From assembly GCA_023489335.1 (NCBI GenBank), contig JAMDCP010000019.1, positions 1 through 36,808 of the forward strand: a DNA stretch of 36,808 nucleotides, written 5' to 3'. Below are positions 7,289 through 14,270 of this stretch, one piece after another. The DNA is from Deltaproteobacteria bacterium. GTDB lineage: Bacteria > SZUA-79 > Acidulodesulfobacterales > Acidulodesulfobacteraceae. Both the position numbers and the translations under genes were made by a program. Below the pieces are notes generated by a model, which saw nothing but the letters and a program-made list of their open reading frames with translations, was not told where the DNA came from and did not search any database. How positions within the stretch are numbered: the stretch's first letter is position 1; each line of letters opens with the position of its first letter.

Positions 7289-9598
7289 TTAAAACGGTTG
7301 GTTTAAACCGATATAATACCTTGCGCCGTATTCCGAACTTACGCCGCTTCCAAATGCTTTGGCTGCATAAATGCTTATCATTTCGGGATATATTCCAAAA
7401 AAATAGGTTTTAAAATGAATTCCGAGCCCTGCAAAACTATAAAGAGGGCCTTTATTAAAGGCTGACGGAACGGTGTCTCCTATTTTGCCCGCTCCCGTGA
7501 TAATGTCGGCAGTTACGGCCCTTATATTTAAAAGATTATTTAAAATATCGATATCTAATCCGCGGTAAATATTTCTTCTATAATCTATTTCGGCAATAAG
7601 GGTGTCATTATTAACAAAAGGAAGGCTTGCAGGTATTCCCATAATTCCGTTTATACCGCCAAGGTTGTAGTCGAGGGCGGTGGGGACGCTTCCGAGCGCA
7701 AAAACCCCGATTCCTCTAAGCGCTATTATGTTGCCCGCGTTAATCTTCAAATTTTTAATATATTGCAGCATAAATTGACTGAAAGAAAACGGGGAGAAAA
7801 GATTGGAATTGGCAATATTATATGAAAAACTGAACGAAGAACCGTATTCCGGATTGATATTGTAATCGATAGAATTATAAGCGTAACCCAGACTAAATTC
7901 CGCCACCCTTTTTGGATGCAGGTAAACAAAAGAGTTGCCCGATGCCTCGGGGCTTATTTCCATGAGGTTTAACAATCCGAAAACAGACTGCTTGTACATT
8001 TGCGGTATAGGGAAAAACCTGCCGATTTGGCGGGAAAATCCTATGCTGAAACCCCTGTTGTAATAATTTTTGAATACGCCGAATAAAAGATTGTTCCTAT
8101 AACTGAATCTTTTTGTCAGGGTAAAGTTTATATACCCTTCCGTTCTTCCGCTGTTCGGACTGATATTTCCGCCTGCGCCGCTCACAAAAACGGTATAATA
8201 ATCTTTTTTCTTCAGATTTAAAAATTCGGCCTTTATTTTCTTGTAGGGAATAAGGTTTAAATCGTTATTATAATAATAAACGCTATTTTTTAATGCATGC
8301 GTGCGGGGAAAACCAGTAAAGTAAATATAAGAAAGAGGGAATATCGGGTGGTTTATAATCGTGTTGACCCCCTGAATAAAATTAAAATGTTTTAAAAATG
8401 TTTTTATATCCGGATTTTTTTTAGAATATTTAATTAAAAATGCTTTAAAATTAATAAATGAAAGCCTTTGTAATCTTTGGGAATAAAAAGGATAACCGTT
8501 TTTACCCGCCTTTTCGAACATTGTTTTTTCTGAATTTATTAAATTTAAATAAATTATTCCCCTTATAAGGTTCAGTTTTTGGTATATGTAAAAATTAGGA
8601 AAAACGCTTGCGAACCGCGTGTTGACAAGAAGGGTGTTCGAGCGCAGCGGAGGTTTTAGCCACATGCTTCTTCTTAGATGGACATAAACAATGTTTATCC
8701 GTTTTAATTTTATTTCATGGAATCTGTTTAATAATTCCATCGCGGCATAAATTTTTTTATTTTTATTATTAAAATTATAAGGGTAAGGAGAGAAAAAATT
8801 TAACGATACGGTATTTAAATGTAATTCCTTTTTTCTGAATTTTTTAGATAATATAATAGAAATAAAATTTGTGGTTTGGGCAATGAGTAATCTATGCGTA
8901 TAAATTTTTCCGTTAAAAAATGCTTCATACCCGTTTTTTATTGCTAAATTTATTTTAAAGCAGGTATTTACCGGCGGATTTGAGTTTTTATTTGCCGAAA
9001 TATATGGATAAAAAGGGGCATTTAATACTATTTCTTTTTTAAAATATCCAAAATTGCCAAACGCCTCTGGAATTTTTGTTCTAAATTTAATTTTAATTAT
9101 ATATAGCTTATATAATCTGTTTATCATAATCTTTTCCGATAATTTATCCACAGCTATAGATCCTTTATTGAAAATATATGGATAAAGTTGATGAATATTA
9201 TAGTCTCTTAAGCGCTTCGGCTTTTTATAAAAATTATTGGGATAAAGCATTAAATATAGATTAGCGGATAGCTTTACATATAACCCTCTGATATTTTTAA
9301 ATCCACCCCCGAAATTTTTAATTTTCTTTATGCGGATACCATTGCGGGTTCGAAAATTATTTGCAACCTGCTTAGCGCTTTGAATATTTTTAATATATTT
9401 TATGGTTTCCGTGCCTTTTATTATTTTCCTTAAAGGAATGACGACTGCTTTTATAGTAATAGTTTGAGAGGGGTTGGTTATTTTTAATGCTTTAGCAAAA
9501 GAACAGCCGCTTGAAAATATTAAAACAAAAATTATCAGGCAGCCGTAAAATGAAATTTTTATAAATTTTTTATTTATGAAATTTATAACAGTTTGCAT
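7289..9598 (-). CDS. Predicted outer-membrane beta-barrel protein
   Basis: A 769-residue protein with an N-terminal hydrophobic segment (about 16-33) ending in SSGCSFAKA, which may be a signal peptide or an imperfect lipobox. The first half is basic and rich in aromatic residues, without a domain I recognise. The second half (about 470-769) has alternating aromatic/polar strands (SYRNNLLFGVFKNYYNRG, EFSLGYAYNSIDYNINPEYG) and ends with GARYYIGLNQPF, a terminal phenylalanine as in BAM-dependent barrels. The late segment LGGINGIMGIPASLPFVNND resembles the barrel of BamA/TamA-like surface antigens, but clear POTRA domains are not visible. It lies alone between dnaJ and the divergent cupin gene. 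Confidence 0.6.
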   Translation of the reverse strand: MQTVINFINKKFIKISFYGCLIIFVLIFSSGCSFAKALKITNPSQTITIKAVVIPLRKIIKGTETIKYIKNIQSAKQVANNFRTRNGIRIKKIKNFGGGFKNIRGLYVKLSANLYLMLYPNNFYKKPKRLRDYNIHQLYPYIFNKGSIAVDKLSEKIMINRLYKLYIIKIKFRTKIPEAFGNFGYFKKEIVLNAPFYPYISANKNSNPPVNTCFKINLAIKNGYEAFFNGKIYTHRLLIAQTTNFISIILSKKFRKKELHLNTVSLNFFSPYPYNFNNKNKKIYAAMELLNRFHEIKLKRINIVYVHLRRSMWLKPPLRSNTLLVNTRFASVFPNFYIYQKLNLIRGIIYLNLINSEKTMFEKAGKNGYPFYSQRLQRLSFINFKAFLIKYSKKNPDIKTFLKHFNFIQGVNTIINHPIFPLSYIYFTGFPRTHALKNSVYYYNNDLNLIPYKKIKAEFLNLKKKDYYTVFVSGAGGNISPNSGRTEGYINFTLTKRFSYRNNLLFGVFKNYYNRGFSIGFSRQIGRFFPIPQMYKQSVFGLLNLMEISPEASGNSFVYLHPKRVAEFSLGYAYNSIDYNINPEYGSSFSFSYNIANSNLFSPFSFSQFMLQYIKNLKINAGNIIALRGIGVFALGSVPTALDYNLGGINGIMGIPASLPFVNNDTLIAEIDYRRNIYRGLDIDILNNLLNIRAVTADIITGAGKIGDTVPSAFNKGPLYSFAGLGIHFKTYFFGIYPEMISIYAAKAFGSGVSSEYGARYYIGLNQPF

Positions 9599-9776
9599 TG
9601 CTTTTATAATTTTAGAAATGGTTGAAATTAAAAATTTAATAGCATATAATTTAACTTACCCTGTTAAGCATATAAACTTGCGGGAGCGCTTAGTTTTGCC
9701 CATTGTTTCCGCATTCATTGTAGTTATAATTATAGTTTAATAATATCTTAAAATCATAAAAAATAAAGGCTATTAA

Positions 9777-10259
9777 ATGAATTTTTCTTTTAAATTATCC
9801 GAAATTAAAGATGTCGTTATTAAAGATATTCAAAAACATATCGACGAGAGGGGCTGGCTTGCCGAACTATACAGGAGCGACGAGATAGATGATTCAATCT
9901 TTCCGCAGATGGCCTATGTTTCTTTAACGATGCAAGGCGTTAAAAGAGGGCCGCATGAACATGTTTACCAGACGGATTATTTTTGTTTTTTAGGTCCCTC
10001 CGATTTCAAGATTATATTATGGGATAATAGAAAAGATTCGCCGACATATCTCAATAAAATGATATTATTTCTTGGCGAGAATAGGCCTGCCGCGCTTATC
10101 GTTCCGCCCGGCATTGTCCACGCCTATAAAAATGTGGGCGGGAAAAACGGTTTAGTTATTAATGCCGCAAATAAACTGTATGCCGGAAAAATGAAAAAAG
10201 AGCGGGCAGATGAGATAAGGCATGAAAATGATGCCCTTACCGCCTTTGTTTTTGATTAA
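9777..10259 (+). CDS. RmlC-like sugar-nucleotide epimerase (cupin)
   Basis: This 160-residue cupin resembles dTDP-4-dehydrorhamnose 3,5-epimerase. Landmarks are DERGWLAELYRSDE near the start, the GVKRGPHEH segment that replaces the usual RGLHxQ catalytic histidine region, WDNRKDSPTY, and PPGIVHAYKNVG late in the fold. It is shorter than typical RmlC (about 180 residues). Related short cupins act on other dTDP-sugars or only bind them, so the exact substrate is unclear. No rmlA, rmlB or rmlD is adjacent. The next gene starts 10 bases after its stop, so the two are probably co-transcribed. Confidence 0.65.
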   Translation: MNFSFKLSEIKDVVIKDIQKHIDERGWLAELYRSDEIDDSIFPQMAYVSLTMQGVKRGPHEHVYQTDYFCFLGPSDFKIILWDNRKDSPTYLNKMILFLGENRPAALIVPPGIVHAYKNVGGKNGLVINAANKLYAGKMKKERADEIRHENDALTAFVFD

Positions 10260-10269
10260 TTTAAAAAAA

Positions 10270-10653
10270 ATGAAATTCATACATTCTGCAATAAGGACAA
10301 ACGATTTAAACAAGTCTATCGATTTTTACGCTAAATTTTTTGGCTTTGCCGTAAGGGAAAAAAGATATATAGAGGCTCATAAAACCACCTTAGTTTTCTT
10401 AAAAGATTTAAAAACAGGCTTCGAAATCGAACTTATAACCGAAGATAACCCAAAACAACTTAAGCTATGCGAAAATTCCTTTGCTCATTTTGCATTTCAA
10501 ACGGATGATATTGACGGGGATGCCTGCAAAATGAAAAAAGACGGTGCGGTTTTTTCAAGAGACCCTTTTTATTCGATGGATAAGAGCATGAAAATTGCTT
10601 TCCTGAACGATCCAAACGGGATCATGATAGAGCTTATAGAGTATTTGAAATAA
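10270..10653 (+). CDS. Glyoxalase/VOC-family metalloprotein
   Basis: A single vicinal-oxygen-chelate domain of 127 residues. It starts MKFIHSAIRTNDLNKSIDFY, the standard first beta-alpha unit with a possible metal ligand at His5. Later come FEIELITEDN (metal Glu region), SFAHFAFQTDDIDG (second histidine) and FLNDPNGIMIELIEY (final Glu). This set matches lactoylglutathione lyase (GloA)-like proteins. The start at 10270 was chosen over an ATG at 10222 because the fold starts directly there and the longer form would overlap the cupin gene. The substrate cannot be told from sequence; methylglyoxal detoxification is one possibility. Confidence 0.8.
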   Translation: MKFIHSAIRTNDLNKSIDFYAKFFGFAVREKRYIEAHKTTLVFLKDLKTGFEIELITEDNPKQLKLCENSFAHFAFQTDDIDGDACKMKKDGAVFSRDPFYSMDKSMKIAFLNDPNGIMIELIEYLK

Positions 10654-10654
10654 T

Positions 10655-10687
10655 CCCGCCCATCCTTTCTTTGTTAAAGGCGGGCGG
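10655..10687. terminator. Hairpin after the VOC gene
   Basis: CCGCCC (10656-10661) pairs with GGGCGG (10682-10687), and CCTTT (10664-10668) pairs with AAAGG (10676-10680) inside it. It starts just after the VOC stop codon and lies between it and the oppositely oriented peptide-gene remnant, so it could end transcription from both sides. T-runs are weak. Confidence 0.6.
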
Positions 10688-10695
10688 AATAAAGC

Positions 10696-10710
10696 GGCGC
10701 TAACTGCGCC
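10696..10710 (-). promoter_or_regulatory. SECIS-like hairpin of the truncated peptide gene
   Basis: On the minus strand GGCGC (10710-10706) pairs with GCGCC (10700-10696) around the loop AGTTA. The loop begins 20 bases after the in-frame TGA (10727-10725). Position and size match the hairpin of the intact copy, but every stem base pair differs from it. That is expected if structure rather than sequence is kept, though only two copies are compared. Whether SelB would bind this loop is unknown. Confidence 0.5.
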
Positions 10711-10806
10711 TATTTGCAGGACTTTCAGAAATAGCACGAATCCTTAATCCCGTAACCTTCCATAATTAAACTGTAAAATTCTTCGGCGGGGATTTCCTGA
10801 AATAGC
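10710..10806 (-). pseudogene. 5'-truncated second copy of the selenopeptide precursor
   Basis: Bases 10722-10806 match 13695-13779, the precursor gene, over 85 positions with one mismatch. The shared frame begins LFQEIPAEEFYSLIMEG, continues YGIKDSCYF, then an in-frame TGA (10727-10725), then KSCK and a TAG stop. The first eight leader residues and the Shine-Dalgarno sequence of the intact gene are gone. Upstream, the same frame stays open for some 35 more codons, back to about 10911, without an ATG; that stretch (for example PEYFPLSHLPLFYFDHRY) is not recognised. The remnant may be dead, or may start from a non-standard codon. The region 10654-11029 holds no other gene I can support. Confidence 0.7.
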
Positions 10807-11029
10807 AAATTTCTACTTGGAACATACCTGTGATCAAAATAAAATAAAGGAAGGTGTGATAGCGGAAAATATTCAGGCAAGTAATAAAATATATACTTGT
10901 GTTACTTACAATATTTTTGAGTAATGGCTCAATAATTTAGAAAATTAAAAATAAAATTAAACATATCCTCTGTATTTTGAAGGGTTTGTTTGAATTAAAT
11001 GCTATCCAAAAACTTATCTAAAAATCTAA

Positions 11030-13486
11030 TTATTTTTTATTAATAATAAAATTTTCAGCTATTTTTTTAATTATTAATTTTGTAAAATTAAAATCATTCC
11101 ATTGAGCTTTTTTTTCAAAATCATTAATTTTTTCTGGAAATAAAATATATGAAATCAAAATTGGGGTAAATGAAAAAATTCCGTTCAGTTCATTTATTAA
11201 ATCATTTATATTTTCCAGAACTCTTAATGCCTCATCTTTGCAATTTTTGGCAATAAGATTCAGACCCAAAGCCTCTGAAGCTAATAAAATTCCAGATTTA
11301 TAACCTATGTTTTTATTGGATTCTATTGCTCTTTTTGCGATTTCAATGCCCAAGTCTGGGTCAGAAAAAGCCAGTGCAATTGATTGCGATATTAAACCTC
11401 TATTCATTTGAATCGGTTCATTTAATTGTTTGCTACGTTCTATTGCATATTTTGAAAATTTTAGAGATCTGGATTGATTTGTAAAACGTAACGACTCAGC
11501 CATACAATTGAGAACAACATTTTCTTTATTATAGAGTGAATTAATTGATTTACACACTTGCAATGCCTCCATAAAATATTTTTTGGCATTAAAAAAGTCA
11601 AAATTATAACAGTAAATATCACCTTCCAGCATTAACTTTCTTAATTTTTCATCTTGATTTAAATTTTGAATATTCCCCATATTGTTTAATGAATCCTTAA
11701 AATTACCCTTTAAGGATAAAATTACAGAAATCCTTTCGAAACTCCTATCTTTAATTTCTGCGTCATTGTTATTGGTAATAGAAATGCCAGAAAGCTCTCT
11801 ATAGATGTCCAAACTTGTATCATAATTGCCAAGCAATTGATTGCAAAAACCAATATAAAAAAGATTATGATATTTCCATTCCCCCATACCTTTATCGTTT
11901 AAACTTTTAAATATACTTAAGGCCTTTTCCAAATCTTCACCCATAAATAGACAAGTTGCATATAAAAAATTTAAAAAATTATTTGAAGAAATAATCTCGC
12001 TTCCAAGATTATTGATACCTTTTCCAACATCTTTTCCGTATCCTTCGAAAATAAGTTTATGTCCTATTTCTACTATTATAGTAACATGACCCGGTTTAAT
12101 ATCGGATATTCCGAACTTTTGAAGAAAAGTGAGGCTCTGTTGATATATCCAGTTAGTTCTGTTTTTTTGATTTTCATAATAAAGTTCCTTAGAATATTCA
12201 ATCAAAGTAGAAAAAATCTTATATGCAGTTTCCTTTTCTATTTCTCTGTTTAAAAAACTTCTTATGGTATCATGAATCTTAAAAATTTTATTTTGCTCAT
12301 CTATTGCTATTGCAAAAGATGCTTCACAAAAATCGTTAAAACAGGTATAAGGAATATTAATATTTAGCTCTTTGGCGAATTTAAGGAACAATTCTATATC
12401 GAACTGCTCTAGTGATGCCATTATTTTAAGCGCTTCCGCTTCATCTTTATCAAGATAGTTCATAAAATTTCTTATAACATCATTTTGGGCAAGTTTAAAA
12501 TTTTCGGGAGAAATATTCTTGCCTTCCTGCTCTAGACTCATATAAATTCCGACACATAAGTCCAAATATAATGGCAAACCCTGAGAAACATCAATAATTG
12601 CTTTCTTTATTAAAACATCGTTTATTGGCACTCTGGAAAGAAAATAATCTACATCTGTCTCTGATAGCCCGCCTAAAATATGTTGTTCTAAGAAGCCTGA
12701 CCATTCCCCGTTTAAATCTGCCCATTTTAAATACTCCCTGCCCGCAATTACATACAAACCATTTTCAGCTGAGCCTATTAATTCTCTCAACCATTCATCT
12801 TCTGGTGAATTTTTATCTATTAGTTTATCAATAGAATCTATAAAAAAGATAAAATATTGATTATGGTAGTTATTTTCTATTGTTTTCCCAAGATAGTAAG
12901 GGAGTTTTTTTTCTAATTCTTTCTCTGTTAGGGCATTTATTTCATTAATAAATTTTTTATTACCGCCTAATCTCACGTATAGGCTTTCTTTTCCCCATGA
13001 AAGTAATTTATAAGAAAGTTTGACCGGAGCAAAAATACCGAATAATTGAGCGATAAAACCAACTATATCAAACAATATGCTATTTTCATTAAACTTATAA
13101 TTTTTTAAATCTGAAATCGGTCTTTTGGTTATCAGAAAATAGCGGCTCATTGCATATTCAAATTCTTTGGAGCAAATTTTAAGTTGTGCGTAAATATTTA
13201 AAAGATAATCAGCAGGATTTTTAAAAGCGGAAATATCAAGATTTATATTAACAATGGTAATATTAAGATGGGTTTTTTTATTTTCTTCTATTGCATAATT
13301 TTTAAGTTCTTTTAATAAAGATGTTTTTCCAATTCCTCCAATCCCATAATAGACGAGAATATTTAATTTCTTTTTTTTATTCTTATAGTCATCGAATGCT
13401 TTAAGAAAGATTTTCTTTGACTCATCTCTATCGGTAAATTCTTTTGTTGCTTTAATGTTGCTTAAAGTTTTTATTTTACTCAGCAT
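11030..13486 (-). CDS. STAND-type NTPase with C-terminal helical repeats
   Basis: The 818-residue protein has a P-loop GIGGIGKTS at about 48-56, a Walker B strand FIFFIDSID at about 213-220 and the STAND-typical GLPL motif at about 303-306, followed by a winged-helix-like region (about 330-420). The remainder (about 430-800) is an array of helical hairpins resembling TPR repeats, for example KALSIFKSLNDKGMGEWKYH and FFNAKKYFMEALQVCKS. STAND proteins are signalling switches, many of them phage sensors whose repeat region binds a trigger. No obvious effector domain is fused at either end: the protein opens directly with the FTDRDES segment before the P-loop. Base use is AT-rich relative to neighbours, and direct repeats flank it, consistent with acquisition by transfer. 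Confidence 0.8.
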   Translation of the reverse strand: MLSKIKTLSNIKATKEFTDRDESKKIFLKAFDDYKNKKKKLNILVYYGIGGIGKTSLLKELKNYAIEENKKTHLNITIVNINLDISAFKNPADYLLNIYAQLKICSKEFEYAMSRYFLITKRPISDLKNYKFNENSILFDIVGFIAQLFGIFAPVKLSYKLLSWGKESLYVRLGGNKKFINEINALTEKELEKKLPYYLGKTIENNYHNQYFIFFIDSIDKLIDKNSPEDEWLRELIGSAENGLYVIAGREYLKWADLNGEWSGFLEQHILGGLSETDVDYFLSRVPINDVLIKKAIIDVSQGLPLYLDLCVGIYMSLEQEGKNISPENFKLAQNDVIRNFMNYLDKDEAEALKIMASLEQFDIELFLKFAKELNINIPYTCFNDFCEASFAIAIDEQNKIFKIHDTIRSFLNREIEKETAYKIFSTLIEYSKELYYENQKNRTNWIYQQSLTFLQKFGISDIKPGHVTIIVEIGHKLIFEGYGKDVGKGINNLGSEIISSNNFLNFLYATCLFMGEDLEKALSIFKSLNDKGMGEWKYHNLFYIGFCNQLLGNYDTSLDIYRELSGISITNNNDAEIKDRSFERISVILSLKGNFKDSLNNMGNIQNLNQDEKLRKLMLEGDIYCYNFDFFNAKKYFMEALQVCKSINSLYNKENVVLNCMAESLRFTNQSRSLKFSKYAIERSKQLNEPIQMNRGLISQSIALAFSDPDLGIEIAKRAIESNKNIGYKSGILLASEALGLNLIAKNCKDEALRVLENINDLINELNGIFSFTPILISYILFPEKINDFEKKAQWNDFNFTKLIIKKIAENFIINKK

Positions 13487-13608
13487 AATAAAATTAACTT
13501 ATTTCAATATATTTTGCATCACACATCTCAATATAACCTAATTAAGAATAAAAATAGAGATATTAATTAAGCCTATATTCCTAAATTTATCAAAAATTTA
13601 TTAAAATA

Positions 13609-13642
13609 AAATATCTCCCTATTCTTAAATAGGGAGATATTT
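13609..13642 (-). terminator. Strong hairpin terminator after the selenopeptide gene
   Basis: A perfect 15-bp stem (13609-13623 with 13628-13642) around the tetraloop CTTA. On the minus strand it is followed by a T-rich tract. It lies about 40 bases past the precursor stop codon, closing the radical SAM-PqqD-precursor unit before the STAND gene. Confidence 0.85.
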
Positions 13643-13661
13643 AAGAACACAAGCTTTTTTT

Positions 13662-13678
13662 ATGTGCAACCTGCACAT
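13662..13678 (-). promoter_or_regulatory. Candidate SECIS element of the selenopeptide gene
   Basis: On the minus strand ATGTGC (13678-13673) pairs with GCACAT (13667-13662) around the loop AGGTT. The loop starts 26 bases after the UGA at 13700-13698. Bacterial SECIS elements place a short hairpin with G and U in the loop at roughly this distance. The E. coli fdhF element has GCAGGUCUGC at its apex, close to GCAGGUUGC here. The hairpin overlaps no other coding sequence and is separate from the terminator. Confidence 0.7.
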
Positions 13679-13679
13679 T

Positions 13680-13802
13680 TCATTTTTTGCATTCCTTTCA
13701 GGAATAGCACGAATCCTTAATCCCGTAACCTTCCATAATTAAACTGTAAAATTCTTCGGCGGGGATTTCCTGAAATAGCGGGGCTTCATAAATCTTTTTC
13801 AT
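13680..13802 (-). CDS. Selenocysteine-containing RiPP precursor peptide
   Basis: AAGGAGG sits 8 bases before the ATG, the best ribosome binding site in the window. The frame encodes a leader starting MKKIYEAPLFQEIPAEEF, a style common in radical-SAM RiPP precursors, then YSLIMEGYGIKDSCYS, an in-frame TGA (codon 35), KECKK and a TGA stop. If codon 35 is selenocysteine the peptide has 40 residues and a core Cys32-x-x-Sec35-x-x-Cys38. Support for readthrough: a SECIS-type hairpin downstream, a second copy keeping Sec-Lys-x-Cys-Lys, and selA and selD in the same window. If the TGA were a real stop, a 34-residue peptide ending CYS would result. It lies 63 bases after the PqqD-like gene, in the same direction. 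The product is unknown. Confidence 0.72.
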
Positions 13803-13865
13803 AAATTTCACCTCCTTAGTTTGGTTTTTTGGTTATAGTTGAGTTATGTCAAGCTGTTTTATAAT

Positions 13866-14150
13866 TTATATACTTGAAATATACCGCCTTGCCGAAAGGA
13901 GCTGTATTAAATCGTTAAAATCTTTTGCCGCCTCTTCCCTGCCGGCATTAAAAGTATTCGTTATGTTTTTTATTATATCCTCATCCGTGTTTTTTCCGTC
14001 GCACAACGATAAAATTTTATACGATACCTCATTTAATTTATAAATATCTCCATTCAGGTTATCAAAAAGCATATAATTTTTCCCATCCTGTTTTATGCTT
14101 ATATTATCCGCAAGTTTTAATATTCGAACTTGCGCGGGCGGTTGACTCAT
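13866..14150 (-). CDS. PqqD-like RiPP recognition element protein
   Basis: A 94-residue protein of the PqqD fold: beta strands (VRILKLADNISIKQDGKNYMLFD) followed by a winged-helix part with NLNGDIYKLNEVSYKILSLCDGKNT, EDIIKNITNTF and a final helix DFNDLIQLLSARRYI. Such domains bind the leader of a ribosomally made peptide and present it to a radical SAM enzyme. An AGGGAG ribosome binding site precedes the ATG. It lies between the radical SAM/SPASM gene and the tiny precursor gene, all on the minus strand. The partner peptide is almost certainly the one 63 bases downstream. Confidence 0.85.
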   Translation of the reverse strand: MSQPPAQVRILKLADNISIKQDGKNYMLFDNLNGDIYKLNEVSYKILSLCDGKNTDEDIIKNITNTFNAGREEAAKDFNDLIQLLSARRYISSI

Positions 14151-14198
14151 TTATTCTCCCTTTCCTTTAATTATTATTTTCAATTCTTGCTTTTAATT

Positions 14199-14243
14199 CC
14201 CCTTTTTTAAAAGGGGTGTCATTTTGCCTGAAGGCAAAATGAC
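14199..14243. repeat. Two adjacent inverted repeats between maturase and carrier genes
   Basis: CCCCTTTT/AAAAGGGG (14199-14216) and an 11-bp perfect stem GTCATTTTGCC/GGCAAAATGAC around TGAA (14218-14243) stand side by side in the 120-bp gap between the radical SAM and PqqD-like genes. They could attenuate transcription or protect the mRNA end, or be a small palindromic repeat element. Confidence 0.7.
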
Positions 14244-14270
14244 GGGGTATTTATAATTAAACATTTCAAC

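Larger units (their letters stand above)
10722..13779. repeat. 85-bp direct repeats flanking the STAND gene
   Basis: Copies lie at 10722-10806 and 13695-13779 in the same orientation, identical except for one base (10729 versus 13702), with an exact run of 77 bases. They cover most of the precursor peptide coding sequence up to the UGA. The segment between them contains the STAND NTPase gene and AT-rich flanks. Confidence 0.92.

Noticed and set aside
9340-9362. GGGTTCGA strings (also near 3682) that could be tRNA T-arms.
   Set aside because: They lie inside well-supported coding sequence, and no acceptor or anticodon stems fit around them.
7289-9598. Calling the large outer-membrane protein BamA.
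   Set aside because: No POTRA repeats or BamA-specific motifs were found. Only the general barrel pattern and terminal phenylalanine support an outer-membrane protein.
13630-13682. The second TGA of the peptide gene (13680-13682) could also be read through to a later TAA.
   Set aside because: The other copy has a TAG at the matching point after Cys-Lys, so this is the likely true stop. The hairpin is too close downstream of this second TGA.
13832-13852. A perfect TTGACA and a TATAAC on the minus strand just upstream of the peptide gene.
   Set aside because: The spacer is only 9 bases, too short for a sigma-70 promoter. No suitable -10 lies 16-18 bases from the TTGACA.
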